Below are positions 43,440 to 55,400 of a stretch of 64,000 nucleotides of DNA, piece after piece. Position 1 is the stretch's first letter; each line of letters starts with the position of its first letter. The notes under the pieces were generated by a model that saw nothing but the letters and a program-made list of their open reading frames with translations, searched no databases and was not told the origin of the DNA. Source of the DNA: Serinus canaria (lineage: Eukaryota; Chordata; Aves; Passeriformes; Fringillidae); assembly GCF_022539315.1 (NCBI RefSeq), contig NC_066323.1:19581719-19645718 (forward strand), read 5' to 3'. Made by a program: the position numbers and the translations under genes.

Positions 43440-43930
43440 AGGGCACAGAATCCCCCAGGTAAGGGATCGTTAGTTCTCGTTAGCAGAAGAAACATTTTTC
43501 CGTGACGCTGCACATCCTTGTCCAGCTAATTGAAGAGTCATCACAGTGACTTTCCTGCCCCATTAGTTTTCATGGATACCTCAGATGCCTCCAACAACTG
43601 ACCAGGTTGAAAAGGAGGGGGGCTGGAAAACAACCTACAGAATGGAGCAGGCAGTGAATTAATTAGGAGCTGCTAGAAGAAACACTTTGCATCTTTCTGT
43701 GCAACTTCAGTGCTACTGGATGGAATTAAGAAAATGAAATGAAGAAGAACTTGGCAAGTTTTATAAGGAGGCTGGGTTGGTATTTGCATATCAAAAGTAG
43801 CCAGAATTTTTGGAACAGTAACACATTTTGAAAGGGATTTTGGTCTTTGTGTTTGAAGAGTTAAATCAGTTTTGGGCTATTAAAAACTGCAGAAGGAGCC
43901 CTGATTTGCATATGTGCTGTCGGTAGGAAT
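43440..43930. promoter_or_regulatory. Candidate element with two POU octamers
   Basis: AT-rich, repeat-free. ATTTGCAT occurs at 43782-43789 and 43904-43911 in the same orientation. There are also 'ccagctaattgaagagtcat', 'ccccattagttttcat' and 'gaattaattaggagctg'. Motif evidence only. Confidence 0.3.
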
Positions 43931-44747
43931 CTTATCCTTCAGTCTGGCACATCCCCAAATTGGACACTGGACAAGATGTCCATGTGCCTGCTCCTGCCTG
44001 TCAGTTCACCCGGTCCTGCACTTGTGGTGGCAGGGTGGAGGAAATGAGGAGGAACTGGAGAGCATTTAGTGGGAAGGAGGAACATCTCTGCAGTGGGCTG
44101 GCAGCCAGCAGGGCTGCACCAGCCTCCCTCGGAGCAGGGCACGGGGCTGGAGCCCAGCCCTGGCACTCCTGCAGCCATTTCAGTTCATGGCACAGCCCGG
44201 GACTGGAGGACCTGTGCTGCTGTGAAATGTGTTAGTGCTGTGCCCCAGGGTGGGTCTGTGGGAAGGGCTGGAATAGGCAGTGCTGCTTCCTGAAGTGTGG
44301 AAGGTGAGAGAAGAGCCTGACACCTGAGGGCTCCTGCCTGGTGGTGTCAGAATGGGACCCACCCATTCACAGTGTGTGGGGCAAGAGGCTTTTCCTTCTT
44401 TATGTATTTCCTCTTTTCCTTTGCAGCAGAGGTCTCTGGATGCTGGAACAGATAAGCAGGAGATGCAATCAGTTCTGTCCAGCTGGAAACCATTCCTGAG
44501 GTGATGGGTACCTATGAACAAGACGTGGTCCCTCAGGTGTCATTGGTTTTCCATGGAGGGCATTTTGCCAGGAGCTTGTTGGATAGGCCAGAGAAGAAGC
44601 ATCAGGCCCTCCTGGCCTTACAATCAAGAGGTGACCTTAGCATGTGTTTTGTCTCAGACCCTGTTCCAGTCAACACTGGGGACTGGATTTTCAAGCTGTG
44701 CCCTGTGTCAGTGCCCCAGCCTGAGCCTGGTGTGGTCTGCCTTGTTC
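43931..44747. other. Unique non-coding DNA
   Basis: GC-moderate, nothing recognised. Confidence 0.4.
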
Positions 44748-44890
44748 ACAGAATTCCAGAGTGGTTTGGGTTGGAATGGAGCTTGAAGATCATCCAGTCC
44801 CACCCCTTGCCGTGGATAGGGACACCACCCACCGGAGCAGGTTGCTCAGGGCCCTGTCCAGCCAGGCCTTGAGCACTTTCAGGGGTGAAT
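44748..44890 (-). mobile_element. CR1 LINE, 3' fragment
   Basis: Antisense CR1: 'cacagaattccagagtggtt', 'gggttggaatggagcttgaa', 'gatcatccagtcccacccct', 'gcaggttgctcagggccctg', 'agccaggccttgagcacttt'. Only the 3' ~140 bases remain. Confidence 0.9.
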
Positions 44891-47800
44891 TATCAGTGGG
44901 CTGACATTCCTCAGTCTCTGTCCTGGGGAGGTGTGATCTTCCTGCAGTGTCAAGCACAGGTGGATTTTGGCAGTGGAATGGTGCTGAATAAGCACTCCCT
45001 CCTATTTGTCATCTCATTTTCCATGTCTGGTGGGAGAACAAGGTGAGGAGGAGGGAAAGGCCCTCCTGAGCCATAGCTCAGTACAGAGAGACTCTGGCAC
45101 AGCAGCCAGGCACGCACATCCCCCAGCCTCCCAACCACGTTATTGTATTACAGCTGACATTCCTTCCTTCCACTAATATGTTATTTTTGGTCTGACAGCT
45201 TTATGAAGGAGAAAAGAGAAATAGAGAGAGAGAGAAACACGTACCCGGACAGACACAGACAGTATTCATTCCTTATCAGCAAGGAATGGGTTTGCCTCAG
45301 ACACCAGAGATCTGCTGATTGAAACATCTTGCTGTCTCCAGCAGCTCACTCTCTGTCATGGAAGGCAGATTCCCAGAGCCTGCAGGTTCCAGGGAAAGGG
45401 GCAGGATTAGGTGGGGAGGGCTGGTCTTCCGGGGATTGTGTCTTCCTGGCTTGAGATACTCCCTGAACTCCACTGGGATGTCTAATTAGTGGGACAAATC
45501 AGTCTGTGTTGGGATGTTGCCAACATGGTGGGAAGGGTGGCCATGGGGTTGATTCCCTTTAGTGCCTGGTTCTTGTGTTGGGAAGGCTCCCCAGACCGGT
45601 GTGGCTCAGGGAGAGGTGTCCCATCTGTGCTGGCAGAGGAGCAATGACATCCCCATGGAATCCTGACTCACTTTGGAGAGAGAGGGAGAGGGGAACTGAA
45701 AAAATGTGTGTGGGAAATGCCACTGGTCATTGTGCTTCAGCCAAAGGCCAGTGGGCAGAAGGAAGTGTGTGTGGGAAGTGGGAGAGGCAGGAACAAAACC
45801 TAAAAAGTTGATGGCTGTGATTATGGAAGTGGAAAAAAGGAATGTGAAACAATCTGGATTTTGCTCGAGCTGGATGTTTGCTGGCAAAACCTGAAAGGGA
45901 AAAGAAAAAAAAAAACCAGTGAATGAAAGTGAGGGAAGAAATGTTCCAATATGAAAATAATGCTGAGGTTTGCTCTGCATCCCATGATTCATCAGGTGAC
46001 CTGGAAAATTCACAATGTTCACTCTCATTGCAGGAGAGGTGGTTAGAGGCTGCCAGTCATGGAAGGGCCAGCCTGGACAGCAGGGCACTGTTGGGGCACA
46101 TGGATCCTGGGGTGGTTGGCTGGGCAGGGATCAGCTGGAAAATGAAGCAAAAGGCCAACCAAGCATCCTATCTATCCACATGCTTCTCTGCCTTTGGCCT
46201 GTACCCTATTCCCAGGATGCTTGACCTCCCTGGACACCCTCTGCAGCAAGGTCTGCATCAGGTACCTCGTGCTGTCCCCAAAACAGCCCCTCTTGCTCAC
46301 TGTGTGCTGGCTGCCAGGAGAAACAGCTCCAACCCTCTCCATTCCCACATTGCAGCAAAGCCATTCCATTCCCAAGCATGATGGGAGAAAGGCCGATCAA
46401 ACAGAGCAATTAATTCAACAAACAGTACAATTAAGCTGCAATCCCAGTGTAGTTTCCACCCTGAAACAGAATAAACAGCCTTCCCAGCACGGATAAATAA
46501 ACTCACAGATGGAGGCTTTTGTGAGTGGTGGAGTTTTCCCTCCGCAGCCCTTCTTGAGAGCACATAAAAACCTCGGAGTACATAAATCTCTGGCTCTCCA
46601 TTCTGCTGGTTTGGGAGGAAGGAATGGTGCTCCTGCTGTGGGGCAGATGTGTGCTGGCTCGGGAGCCAGGGAAGGGAGCTGCTGGCTCACAGAGGCTGCG
46701 ACAGTGCCTCCTCCACGTCCCCAAGGCCAGCCCTTGTCACGGGCCTGACACGAAACTCACGGTGTGAAAAGGTGTGAAGGAGGAGGGTGACCTGCTTCGC
46801 ACTTGGCTGGACTCACTTGTTGCTTCAGGAACTGATGGAAAATCCCCTTTTTTGTTTCAAAACAGACTGAGCTGGCAGTGGAAAAATTCTTCTGCAGAGC
46901 CCTTGGGTACAGAGAGCAGAACAGAGGTCTTTACCCAAGGAAAGGGAGGTAAATATTTCCAGGGATGATGCTGACTGCATGGAGGTGGTGGGATCTAGGC
47001 TGGCTGCTCTGACCCTTTCCAAAATCAGCTGGAGACTGTTCTGGGAAAGACTTTTCCATTACTAGCTGATCTCCATCCTGAGTTATTTGAGTTGGTGAAA
47101 TGTTACCTCCCTTGAGGGCTGGCTGACTGCAGGAACATCAGAGCAGCATGGGGAAGGAGGATGTGGGAGTTGGAGCTGGACTTGTGTGGGACGAGCAGCT
47201 GGAGTTGGAGGTGTTCTGCTGGCATCAGGGATGGAAAGGATGGAAAGGGCAGGCTCAGGTTATACTGCAGCTTGCACGGGATTCGGGGTCCTTTCTTTGA
47301 GAAGCAGCCAAGTTGGAAGCGGGAGGGAATTGTGCAGTTTAAGAGGTGTGAAAAGCCTGTGTGATGTGACCCTGTGGATGTTGTGGGCAGAGAAAGGAAA
47401 GCATTTTTTCCCAAGAAAAGCTTACATGGTGCTGTATGACCTGGGTGCTGCTGGGGGAGGCTGGCTGGAGGCCAGGGAAGAGAGGGGTGCTCCAGGTGAG
47501 TGTCACTCTATGGCCTCCCCTCTGCTCAGCCCTGTGAGCAGGCATGGTGGGGAGCTAGGGAAAGCTTGTGGAGGTCACTTACCCAGCTAAACTCCCCCAG
47601 AAAGAGATGAAGATGAATTATTTCCTTCTTCCTGCGAGGTGTTTGTGTTCCTCTTCTTTCCCTTCTCTCCTGCCTCCTGGATGGATTGCTCAGGATCTCT
47701 TGAGCACCCAAAAGGTTTGATTTAGCACCAGGATCCCTAGGTGGTGACTCGAGGTGGTGAACCTGGCTGCTATGCTAATGGTCAAATGAGTTGGGGAAAC

Positions 47801-48120
47801 CATTTCCAGATGGGGAAAATCCAATTTTTTACCCAATACTTCAGATTGGGTAAATCCAAACAGAAGGAAGGGTTGTGCTGCAGTGGTTCAAGTTTAGGGA
47901 TGTTTTGTGCATGGCATGGGGAGTTCAGCACCTGGAGTTTAAGGCAGAAGATGCCCAGGTCAGCAGGCAGGTTTCTGGTGCCGTGAAGGTTGTACAGAAG
48001 TGCTGTGTTTGGCTCTGACATTTGCAGCTCTTCACCAGCAACTTCATGGAGTTGCTTCAAATACACCTGGTAGGCTCTCAAACCCAAATCCTTCAGATAC
48101 ACTCTTTAAACTCAAGCCCT
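44891..48120. other. Unique non-coding DNA
   Basis: About 3.2 kb. A short GA-rich run lies at 45210-45237. AT-rich spots at 45130-45200 and 46395-46500 ('gagcaattaattcaacaaac', 'gtacaattaagctgc') could be small elements. No exon recognised. Confidence 0.4.
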
Positions 48121-48234
48121 GTGACTTGGATGAGGCTCTGAGCAACCTGCTCTAGAGAGAGGTGTCCCTGCTCAGGGCAGGGGTTGGAATGAGATGGTTT
48201 TTAAGGTCCCTCCTAACCCACTGTGTGACTCAGT
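48121..48234 (+). mobile_element. CR1 LINE, 3' tip
   Basis: Sense CR1 tip: 'ctctgagcaacctgctctag', 'agagaggtgtccctgctcag', 'ggttggaatgagatggtttt', 'taaggtccctcctaaccca'. Moderately diverged; the tail is decayed. Confidence 0.85.
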
Positions 48235-49349
48235 GGTAAGGCTGTGTGTGCTGTCACCTGGCCAGGAGTTTCCCAGAGATGTTTTCTTGGATCATTGTTG
48301 TTTTCTGGGACTTACCCTGCTGTGAATTCCCTTTCACCATTGCCTTGGTGTTGCTGTTACTTCTTAACCAGCAGATCTGCTGGCTGCAGAGAAGACTTTG
48401 AGGCTCCATGTACCCTGGGCTGGGTTTGGGCTGGGAAGAAGGAGGAAAACATTCCTTTTGTCCTGACCGGTGACATGACATCATGAGATCACAGCTCTTC
48501 CACTTCCAAAGAGGAAACAGCTGCCATTGTGCTCATTCTCCAAGAGCTCCCAGGACTGGCCACCCTCCAGCTTCCTGCAGAAACACCCTTCTGCTTGCAG
48601 GGAGCCAGAGGTGAGCCAGCTGCTGTGACCCTGCCCTGTCCCCAGCCCGGCTGCAGAGCTGACACAGCCAAATCCCAGGAAGTAGGACAGGACACTCAGT
48701 GTCACCAGGCCAGGGTGTAAACCACAGCTGGTTTTGGGCAGCTCAGCAGGGGAATGGCCACATCAGGTTTTGGAGGCAGATGTTTGCCTGTGCTCTGAGC
48801 TGGTCACAGAAAGGTCATTGTGGCTGTGGTGCTGAGCTAAGGAGTCCCACTGAGGAGCAAAATGCTTGGCTTGGAGCTCCTCTAGTTTTCCTGCATGACT
48901 TCTGGTCATCTCAAATGAGCTCAGACCTGCTGGTGAGAAGTCATATGGCTGTGCTGTGTCCCACGGGCCTCTTCACTAGCATTGTGAGTACTAACTTCAT
49001 TCCACTTCTCATCAGAAATCTCCCTAAACTGCAGCTCTTGATTTTTTTTTTTAGGACAAGGGTGTTACTCCGTAGGAATGCTCTCCAGGCAGAGATGGTC
49101 TCCCAGAGTGCAGGCAAACAGGCACCAAACCTGTTCTTCACTGGCCTGGGTCCATTTCTTGCAATGTGGCAGGAAGGGGATGCCACTGCTGCTGCCCAGC
49201 TCTGTCCTGGTGGCCCTTGAACTGAGGGGGAAACTGGAAGGAACCAAGGGCCTGCCTGAGAAGGAAGCTGTTCTGGCCGCTGTGTCACAGTGGTTTGGCT
49301 GCTCCTTTGGCAGCCTCTGGTAAGTCTTAAAAGCTGTAATTACTCTGGG
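48235..49349. other. Unique non-coding DNA
   Basis: No recognised feature; T9 near 49045. Confidence 0.4.
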
Positions 49350-49424
49350 AGTGTCCTGGGCAGGGCCAGGAGTTGGACTCTGCTCCTTGTGGGTCCCTTC
49401 CAGCTCAGGTTCTCCTGTGATCCT
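49350..49424 (+). mobile_element. CR1 LINE, minimal 3' tip
   Basis: About 75 bases of the 1804 subfamily: 'gagtgtcctgggcagggcca', 'ggagttggactctgctcctt', 'gtgggtcccttccagctcag', 'gttctcctgtgatcc'. The smallest CR1 remnant I can support. Confidence 0.82.
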
Positions 49425-49962
49425 TCAGCATTAAGGGATGGCTACCAGTGTCCTGGCTGATGTCTGGACAGAAATCCTGCTGGATATGGCACAGGTCTGC
49501 ACCTGAATCACCTTGGTGTCCCAAGGAGGTTTCAGCTGTGTGCAGGTGCTGTGTCTGTCAGCACCATCTCCTTGAGCCAAGCCAGGCTGGAGGCAGGGCA
49601 GGGATGAGGTCTGGCTCTGCCTGCTCTGGCCCAGCCTGGGGCAGGATCCCACAGCACAAATCCAGGGCTGTTGTTTTGCCCCTCTTTGACAAGTCAGCCA
49701 TGGCTTCTGTTGTCATTTACAGATCTGGGGCCCTCTCAGTCACTGCTGTCACTGCTCCATGACAAAGTGTGTTTCCCTTGCTGGCGTCCCTTTGCAGAGA
49801 TCTCTCAGACAGAATGTTTGTACTCATTGACATGGAACAAGCTCAATGGGAATGAAATCATTTATAAAAGTCACGAGAGCCTTTGGATATTGGCGCTTCA
49901 TTTCCTGCCACGTTCACCGAGTCGCAATTAACACCGACCTGAAAAATTGCACAGGGCTATTT
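49425..49962. other. Unique DNA, last part element-like
   Basis: Mostly ordinary. About 49845-49945 carries CpG and AT motifs typical of conserved blocks ('gagtcgcaattaacaccgac', 'catttataaaagtcacgaga'). Confidence 0.35.
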
Positions 49963-50190
49963 GTCCTGTCTGTCCTCTTTCATCCTTCACTTCCTTTTCT
50001 CCTTCCTCATTTCCTTCCCTTCTGAGCTGGACATATGTGTCTTCATTTTCACCTGTTTTTTTTCCTCTCTTCACTCATTTTGTTCTCAGTTTCATTCTCT
50101 TCCCTTCTCTTTGTGCTTTCTTTTTTTGCCTCTTTGCTTCTCTTATTTCTTGTATTCTTGTCTTACCCTTGCTTTATTCTCCTTCTATAT
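49963..50190. repeat. Polypyrimidine tract, about 230 bp
   Basis: The plus strand is overwhelmingly C and T with short runs of T (e.g. 'ccttccttttctccttcctc'-type stretches) and few purines. Strong strand asymmetry over this length is unusual for unique DNA. Leu/Phe/Ser-rich 'membrane protein-like' frames here are a by-product of pyrimidine codons. Confidence 0.85.
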
Positions 50191-51424
50191 TTAAACCCAG
50201 GCAAAAAGCAAATTATTTATGAAGGGCTGTAATTTATGATGCATTCTTAATGTCTTGGAAGACACAGATAATTTATTTAATGAGTAAAGACACAATAATT
50301 CACAGATGATGATTCCAGTCAGAAAATTAGTTTCATTAATTTGCTGTAAATTCGCTGCCTTGATTTAGTGCACAAGGAGTTTCTGAAACCCCATGAAAAT
50401 CTTTGCCACGATGTTTTTTTGTCGTTACTGGAGCAGTGTGGAAGTGTGCTGGCTTTCCCACCCCTTGCTGGCTCTGTCACACTCCTGTGCCCTCCCAACA
50501 GTGAGCAGAGATAGCTGAAACATTTCTTTTTCACTGTACGTGTGTAAGAAGCTGAGGAGGAACAGGGATGGAGGTGGAATTCCCATTCCAGGAGGTGACA
50601 AAACAGGCAGCAGTCTCAAAATGTTTGTTTTGCAAAGCCACATGCTGTTCCCTGAGCTTTTGCCTGGGAAGTTCGGCTCTACGAGAGAATAAAAAAGTCA
50701 GTTTGCTTTTTTTAATAGAGTATAAAAGGTACTTTTTCAAATAAATTTCATCACAGACAATTTTACAGGAGATTCTTGCTGATAACTGCAGTCTATATAA
50801 ATATTATAGGAAACCTATAGAAGTGATTCATGGTGTACTATTGATCTAATCTGATTTAACTAAGTGTTTGCATCATGCCTTATTAATCACAAATAATGGG
50901 GCTCCAAGGACACCTTGCAGAATCAGGGCTTTGCTCTCCACAGCTCTCAGTGTCCACAGATTCTGGCTGCATCCTGCTGGGACTGCTATAGCCCATGGAG
51001 ATTCCTCAGGGATGAGTTCCATACTGTGTTTCATGGTTTTATTTTAAAACAGGTCAGCCAGTAGTGCTCTAACCCACCTTTTTAGGGTTTAGCCTATTTG
51101 AAGTCAGGTTAGGAAAGCTCCCAGACTTTACTGGAAGGAAAACTTGCAGTGTGGATCAGTGTTTGTTCTGCGTGTGGTGGGATGGGGAGGTGTGTCCTGC
51201 CAAGCTGTGAGCACACAACAAACCACAGGAATTCCACGTGCTGGGAGCCCACCAAGGAGATGAGCTGCTCTTTCTGCAGCTGGGCAGGGTCTGGTGTGGT
51301 AGAAGAGGAGGAATCTCTGCAAGTACCTTCAGGAAGGTCAGATCAACCAACCTCTCCCACCACGAGCTGCGTGAAGATTAACGAGAATCAGCTGCAAGTT
51401 ATCATCAGCTGTACATCCATAAAT
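50191..51424. other. Unique DNA, AT-rich in two parts
   Basis: 50200-50420 ('ttagtttcattaatttgctg') and 50690-50910 ('ctatataaatattataggaa', 'catgccttattaatcacaaa') are AT-rich, repeat-free and element-like. No exon recognised. Confidence 0.35.
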
Positions 51425-52240
51425 TGACCTGGCTGGGTGGGATTCATCCCAGAGTACTGAAGGAGCTGGAGCATGTCCTCTACAAAGGCCTTGGGAGATT
51501 GGGGAGGTCCCAGCTGACTGGAAGCCAGCCAGGATTATTCCAATTTACAAGGAGAGCATGAGGGAAAATCCAGGAGTCTACAGCCCTGTTAGCCTAAGCT
51601 CAGTGCCTGGGGAAAATAAGATGGAGAGGATCACACTGGGCACTATTAAAGGCATTTAAAAGACAATGAAATCATTAGGTGCATGCAGCATGGATTCACA
51701 TTCCTGCCCAGTTCTGGTCAATATTTTTATCAGTGATCTGGATACAGGAGCTGAATGCACTATGAGTGAGTTTGCTGATGATAAACTGGTAGGTGCTGTG
51801 GACTGTGTTGAGGGACAAGAGAACTGGTAGTTCTAACAAGAAACTGGGAGGGGAATGGCTGGGGAACAGCCCTGCAGAAAGGTTTGGGGGTGTGTGCGGC
51901 AGCAGTTCCATAGGAGCCACGAGGGCAAACCACATCCTGGGCAGGAAAAACACAAAGGTGGGTGTCCCTCTGTGTTTAGAGGTGGTGCTGGAGTGCTGTG
52001 CCTGCTTCTGGACTCCACCGTTAGAAAAGGATGTCCAGAGACACGAATATGGGTGGTCAAGCACTGGAACAACCTTTCTGTGTTTGTAAGAACCCTCCTG
52101 GAGAGGTGCCTACTGCTTCAAGCCTGTCAGATGTTAAGGGACATTTGGGCAATGGCCTTAAAAACACATTTCAAGTTTTGGCCAGCCCTGAAGTGGCTCT
52201 TGGACAAGATGATGGTTGTAGATTCCTTGCAGATGAGCTG
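51425..52240 (+). mobile_element. CR1 LINE with ORF2 remains, internally deleted
   Basis: The longest CR1 in the window. It starts in the reverse transcriptase region ('gattcatcccagagtactga', coding I-H-P-R-V-L). It has lost a large central RT segment near 51690 and resumes just before the F-A-D-D box. It continues through 'gagggcaaaccacatcctgg' and 'gagtgctgtgcctgcttctg' to the subfamily-specific 3' part: 'caagcctgtcagatgttaag', 'ggccagccctgaagtgg', 'gttgtagattccttgcagat'. The 3' subfamily is the same as the interrupted copy at 36000-36385. Confidence 0.92.
51448..51800 (+). pseudogene. CR1 reverse transcriptase fragment, broken
   Basis: Remnant of the RT of CR1 ORF2 (RNA-directed DNA polymerase used for target-primed reverse transcription). 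Translating by eye gives I-H-P-R-V-L-K-E-L from 51451. After a frame change it gives D-W-K from 51516, followed by P-G-V-Y-S-P-V-S-L-S-S-V-P-G, an RT block normally reading Y-R-P-V-S-L. Beyond a deletion near 51690 it shows I-S-D-L-D and then F-A-D-D (51771-51782), the catalytic aspartate box. At least one frameshift and a large deletion make it non-functional. The block order and FADD are seen directly; the family assignment is from knowledge of CR1/jockey-type RT. Confidence 0.88.
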
Positions 52241-52361
52241 TTAGTTCCACCTGAGTGGTTGCAGAAAGAAGAGTCTGGTAAGGATGGGGTTTTGTTGGAG
52301 GATAATTCTGCTGGCACTGGTGGTGGTGCAAGGAACAGAAATCTGAGCACAGGGTGGATCC

Positions 52362-52428
52362 TGTTTCTTCATTATAGGTGGGAGTAAGCTGTTTGTGTTT
52401 CTACATTATAGGTGGGAGTAAGCTGTTT
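52362..52428. repeat. 34-bp tandem duplication
   Basis: 52362-52395 and 52396-52428 match at all but one position ('attataggtgggagtaagct' in both). Confidence 0.95.
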
Positions 52429-55400
52429 CTGGGGTTCATGTTTTGGGTGTCTGATCTCTGTGGACTCTGAGATTCCCCAGACAAACTGCATCTGCTATGT
52501 GTACTCATTGGCTTCCCAGATAATTCCCCTTAAATGTATTTCCCCTTGATTTTGCCTGGTGCCTTGTGTACTTTGCCACAGTTGGGTTTGATCTAAGCAG
52601 GGCTTGGAAGGATGTTTTAGAATGTTTTTAGTGGGCACCAGAGTGGGTGATCCTGCCCCTCCCTGTGTGCTATCTACAAAATCTTGTACCAAGGGTTGCT
52701 GTGCTTAACTTGTGTCAGGTGGAAATGTCCCTTTCTGCTGGGGTAGTAAAGTGAAAGCATCCAGGAATCTGGGAAAATGCTTGAAAAGTGTGTGTGGGGG
52801 TGGGTGTGTGTCACAAATTTGATTATAAGTCTAAAATCTTTTGAAAAATAAGTGATGTTGGGTGAGATTTGATTGAGCCACTCTTCCAGGTCCTCTGAGG
52901 AGCACAATCAGTGGGAGCACTCAGCAGGAGCTGATAGAGAGGAGCAGAGGATGATTCCTTTCAAGAAAAGGTCCTGAAGGTCTGTCATTGATTTGCTGCC
53001 TGTTCTTGTGCTTCTTGAGCTTGTGAACACCCTTTTCTTGCCTGTATCAAGCAAGCCAGACCCTTGCTCCCCACGAGGATGATTTCTCATGGGTTCTTGT
53101 GCCATGCAAGCCGTGACAGCAGTTGTGGTGCTGTTCAGCAGAGGCTCTGCTGGAGTGAGGGATGTGCAGGTCAAGGACTTTGTCACCAGGGTTGTCTCAT
53201 GCTTGAACACTTTTTTGGTGGAAGTCTGAGCCCCAGTGGTTCCGTTTTGGCCTGGCAGAGCCTTGCCTAACTTGCAGTTGCTTCTCAGGAGTGTGTGTAC
53301 CTGTGGCTGACCCTGTTGTGCTCAAGAGCAGCCTGGTGTGAGCAGAGAGCTGGATGAATGTCCATGGTCCAACCTTGCCTGCTGCCTTAGGAACAGGAGC
53401 CTTCACATCCTGACAGGTCCTCACCCCACCACCTCAGAGCTCGAGGCTGTTTTCCGGAGTAATCTTCCCATCCTTTCCAAACCTGCTTTCTTTGGGAGCA
53501 GATGGGGCTTCCCTGTGCCAGGGGACCCTTGTGTGGAAGGGCTTTGCATCCTGGAGCCTGCAGGCTGAGCTGCAGTGAGGGATGGGATGCAAGAAACTGC
53601 TCTGCATTTCCACTGCATGGCTCTTGAACCCAAACCTGCCCTCTGTAAGGGACCTGTGTGTGGATTTGGGATTTGCTTGCTTGAAATTCCAGTCTTGCCA
53701 AGGGCAGGGCTAAGTGGTGGCAGCTAATGGTGAAGGCCACCATTGTCTGGTGGTGGCTGTGGGTTCAAAACCTGCTCACAGCCCAGGAGAGAATAATGTT
53801 CATGCCCTTGGCTCTGCTGCTGGTCATGGATCACTCACCCTTCCTTATTAACAGCCAACACAATGTGAGTAAACTGCATTGTGTGTTAGAGGAGCAGGAC
53901 CAAGATCTAGGCAAAGCTTGTCCTGCATGCGATGAGCCCTCCCCAGGTGCTGTCTCAAGTGTACACTGAGTGTTCCAAACCTCTGCTTGGAGTCTGACAC
54001 GTGAGGAATGAGTACCCCAGGCTAAAACCTCTCCTCTTCCCCAGCAGTGCTTGAGCAGCATGGGGGGAGCAGCTGAGCAAACACAGGGGCAGGGCACAGC
54101 CAGCCATGGAGTCTGTGACCTCTGCTTGGCTCTCATCCCTCTGGATCCTCCATGTAGGACTTGGATACCTGGAGATGGTAACGGGTACCAGAGGGGTCAG
54201 CAGAGGTGCTGGGTTTCAGTTTTCTCTCAAAAGGGGATGAAGTCCTTTTCCCCCTGCACCTGCCAGCAATGTGGACTCCTTGCTTCAGCCAAACACAGCA
54301 GGTTTTGTCTGATTTCTGCTTAATGTCACATTCCACTGCTCTTGCCTAGACAAGGGCTCTATCCCTTACCCTGAGCTGATAATAGGGAGCTGTTTCACTC
54401 CTAGAGCAGTGCTTGTCCTTCGCTTTGTTTTATACTGCTCTTGGTTTAATTTGAGTTCTGGAATAAAGCCAGAGTTGTCCTTCTTAACACCAGGACAACT
54501 CCATCCTGCCCCTTCCCTGAGCATCTCTTTGTCCCCTGTGTGCCACTCTGGTGTCCCAGGAGCTGTTTTTGCTCAGCTGCCTGCGAGGGCACTTGGACTG
54601 TCCCTGAAGAATTTCAGTGATTAATTATTTTTTTAATTAATATTTTTTTCCCCCTTCAGCTGTTTTAGAATCTCCTTTCTCAAGGTGGCACAGCACAGGC
54701 TTTGGTGGTTGTGCCAGTGTCCTCAGTACTTCCCTGGGGTTCTTCCATTTGGAGCCATTTCCCTCTTCCCCAGAGATCCTGCTGCACCTGCCTCCCTGCA
54801 GGAGCATCCTGTCACACCAGCCAGGTACAGTGGCATTTTCTCTTGGGTGGCTTTTGCTTTTCCCACTGGCATAGCAGGAACTGCCAAGAAGGCACAGAAA
54901 TTGCTTTCCCTTCCCTGTAGCTGCTGGGATCTGCTGCTCCTCCTGGGAACTGGAGTCTCTTGCCTGGAGAAAGGGCCCACCACCTCCCAAAGCCATGGGG
55001 CTGCACTGGGAGCTGGGTGAGTCCTGCCTGCAGTGTCCTTGTCCCACATGGAGCAGATGATCAGCCAGACTGCCTGGGAAAGGTGCTGGCTTGCCTGGAT
55101 CCCAGGTGGGCAGGAAATAGCAGCCCCCTGGAGCTGCTCAGGCTCCCTGCTGAATGCAAGTTCACGTCCTGAGACCTTTTCCAAAGCATGAAGAGGAAAA
55201 TCTGCCTGGGGCCGTGGGGAAGCTGTGAGTCCACAAAGCAATCTGGCTGTGTTAATCTCTCACAGCACAGCATAATCGAGCTCAGCCCCAGCAAAGTGCT
55301 GGGCAAATATTGGTGCCTTTTTTTAAACTTGTTACAGAAGCTGGAGCTTATCACACTCTCTGAGCTGCAGTGTATGCTCCTGTGGGACAGCTGGTAGGAG

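Noticed and set aside
45210..45237. GA-rich run as a significant microsatellite
   Set aside because: Only about five pure GA units in a purine-rich context; too short to matter.
49947..50222. Leu/Phe/Ser-rich frames that look like small membrane proteins
   Set aside because: Direct by-product of the polypyrimidine tract, which encodes mostly F, L, S and P in any frame.
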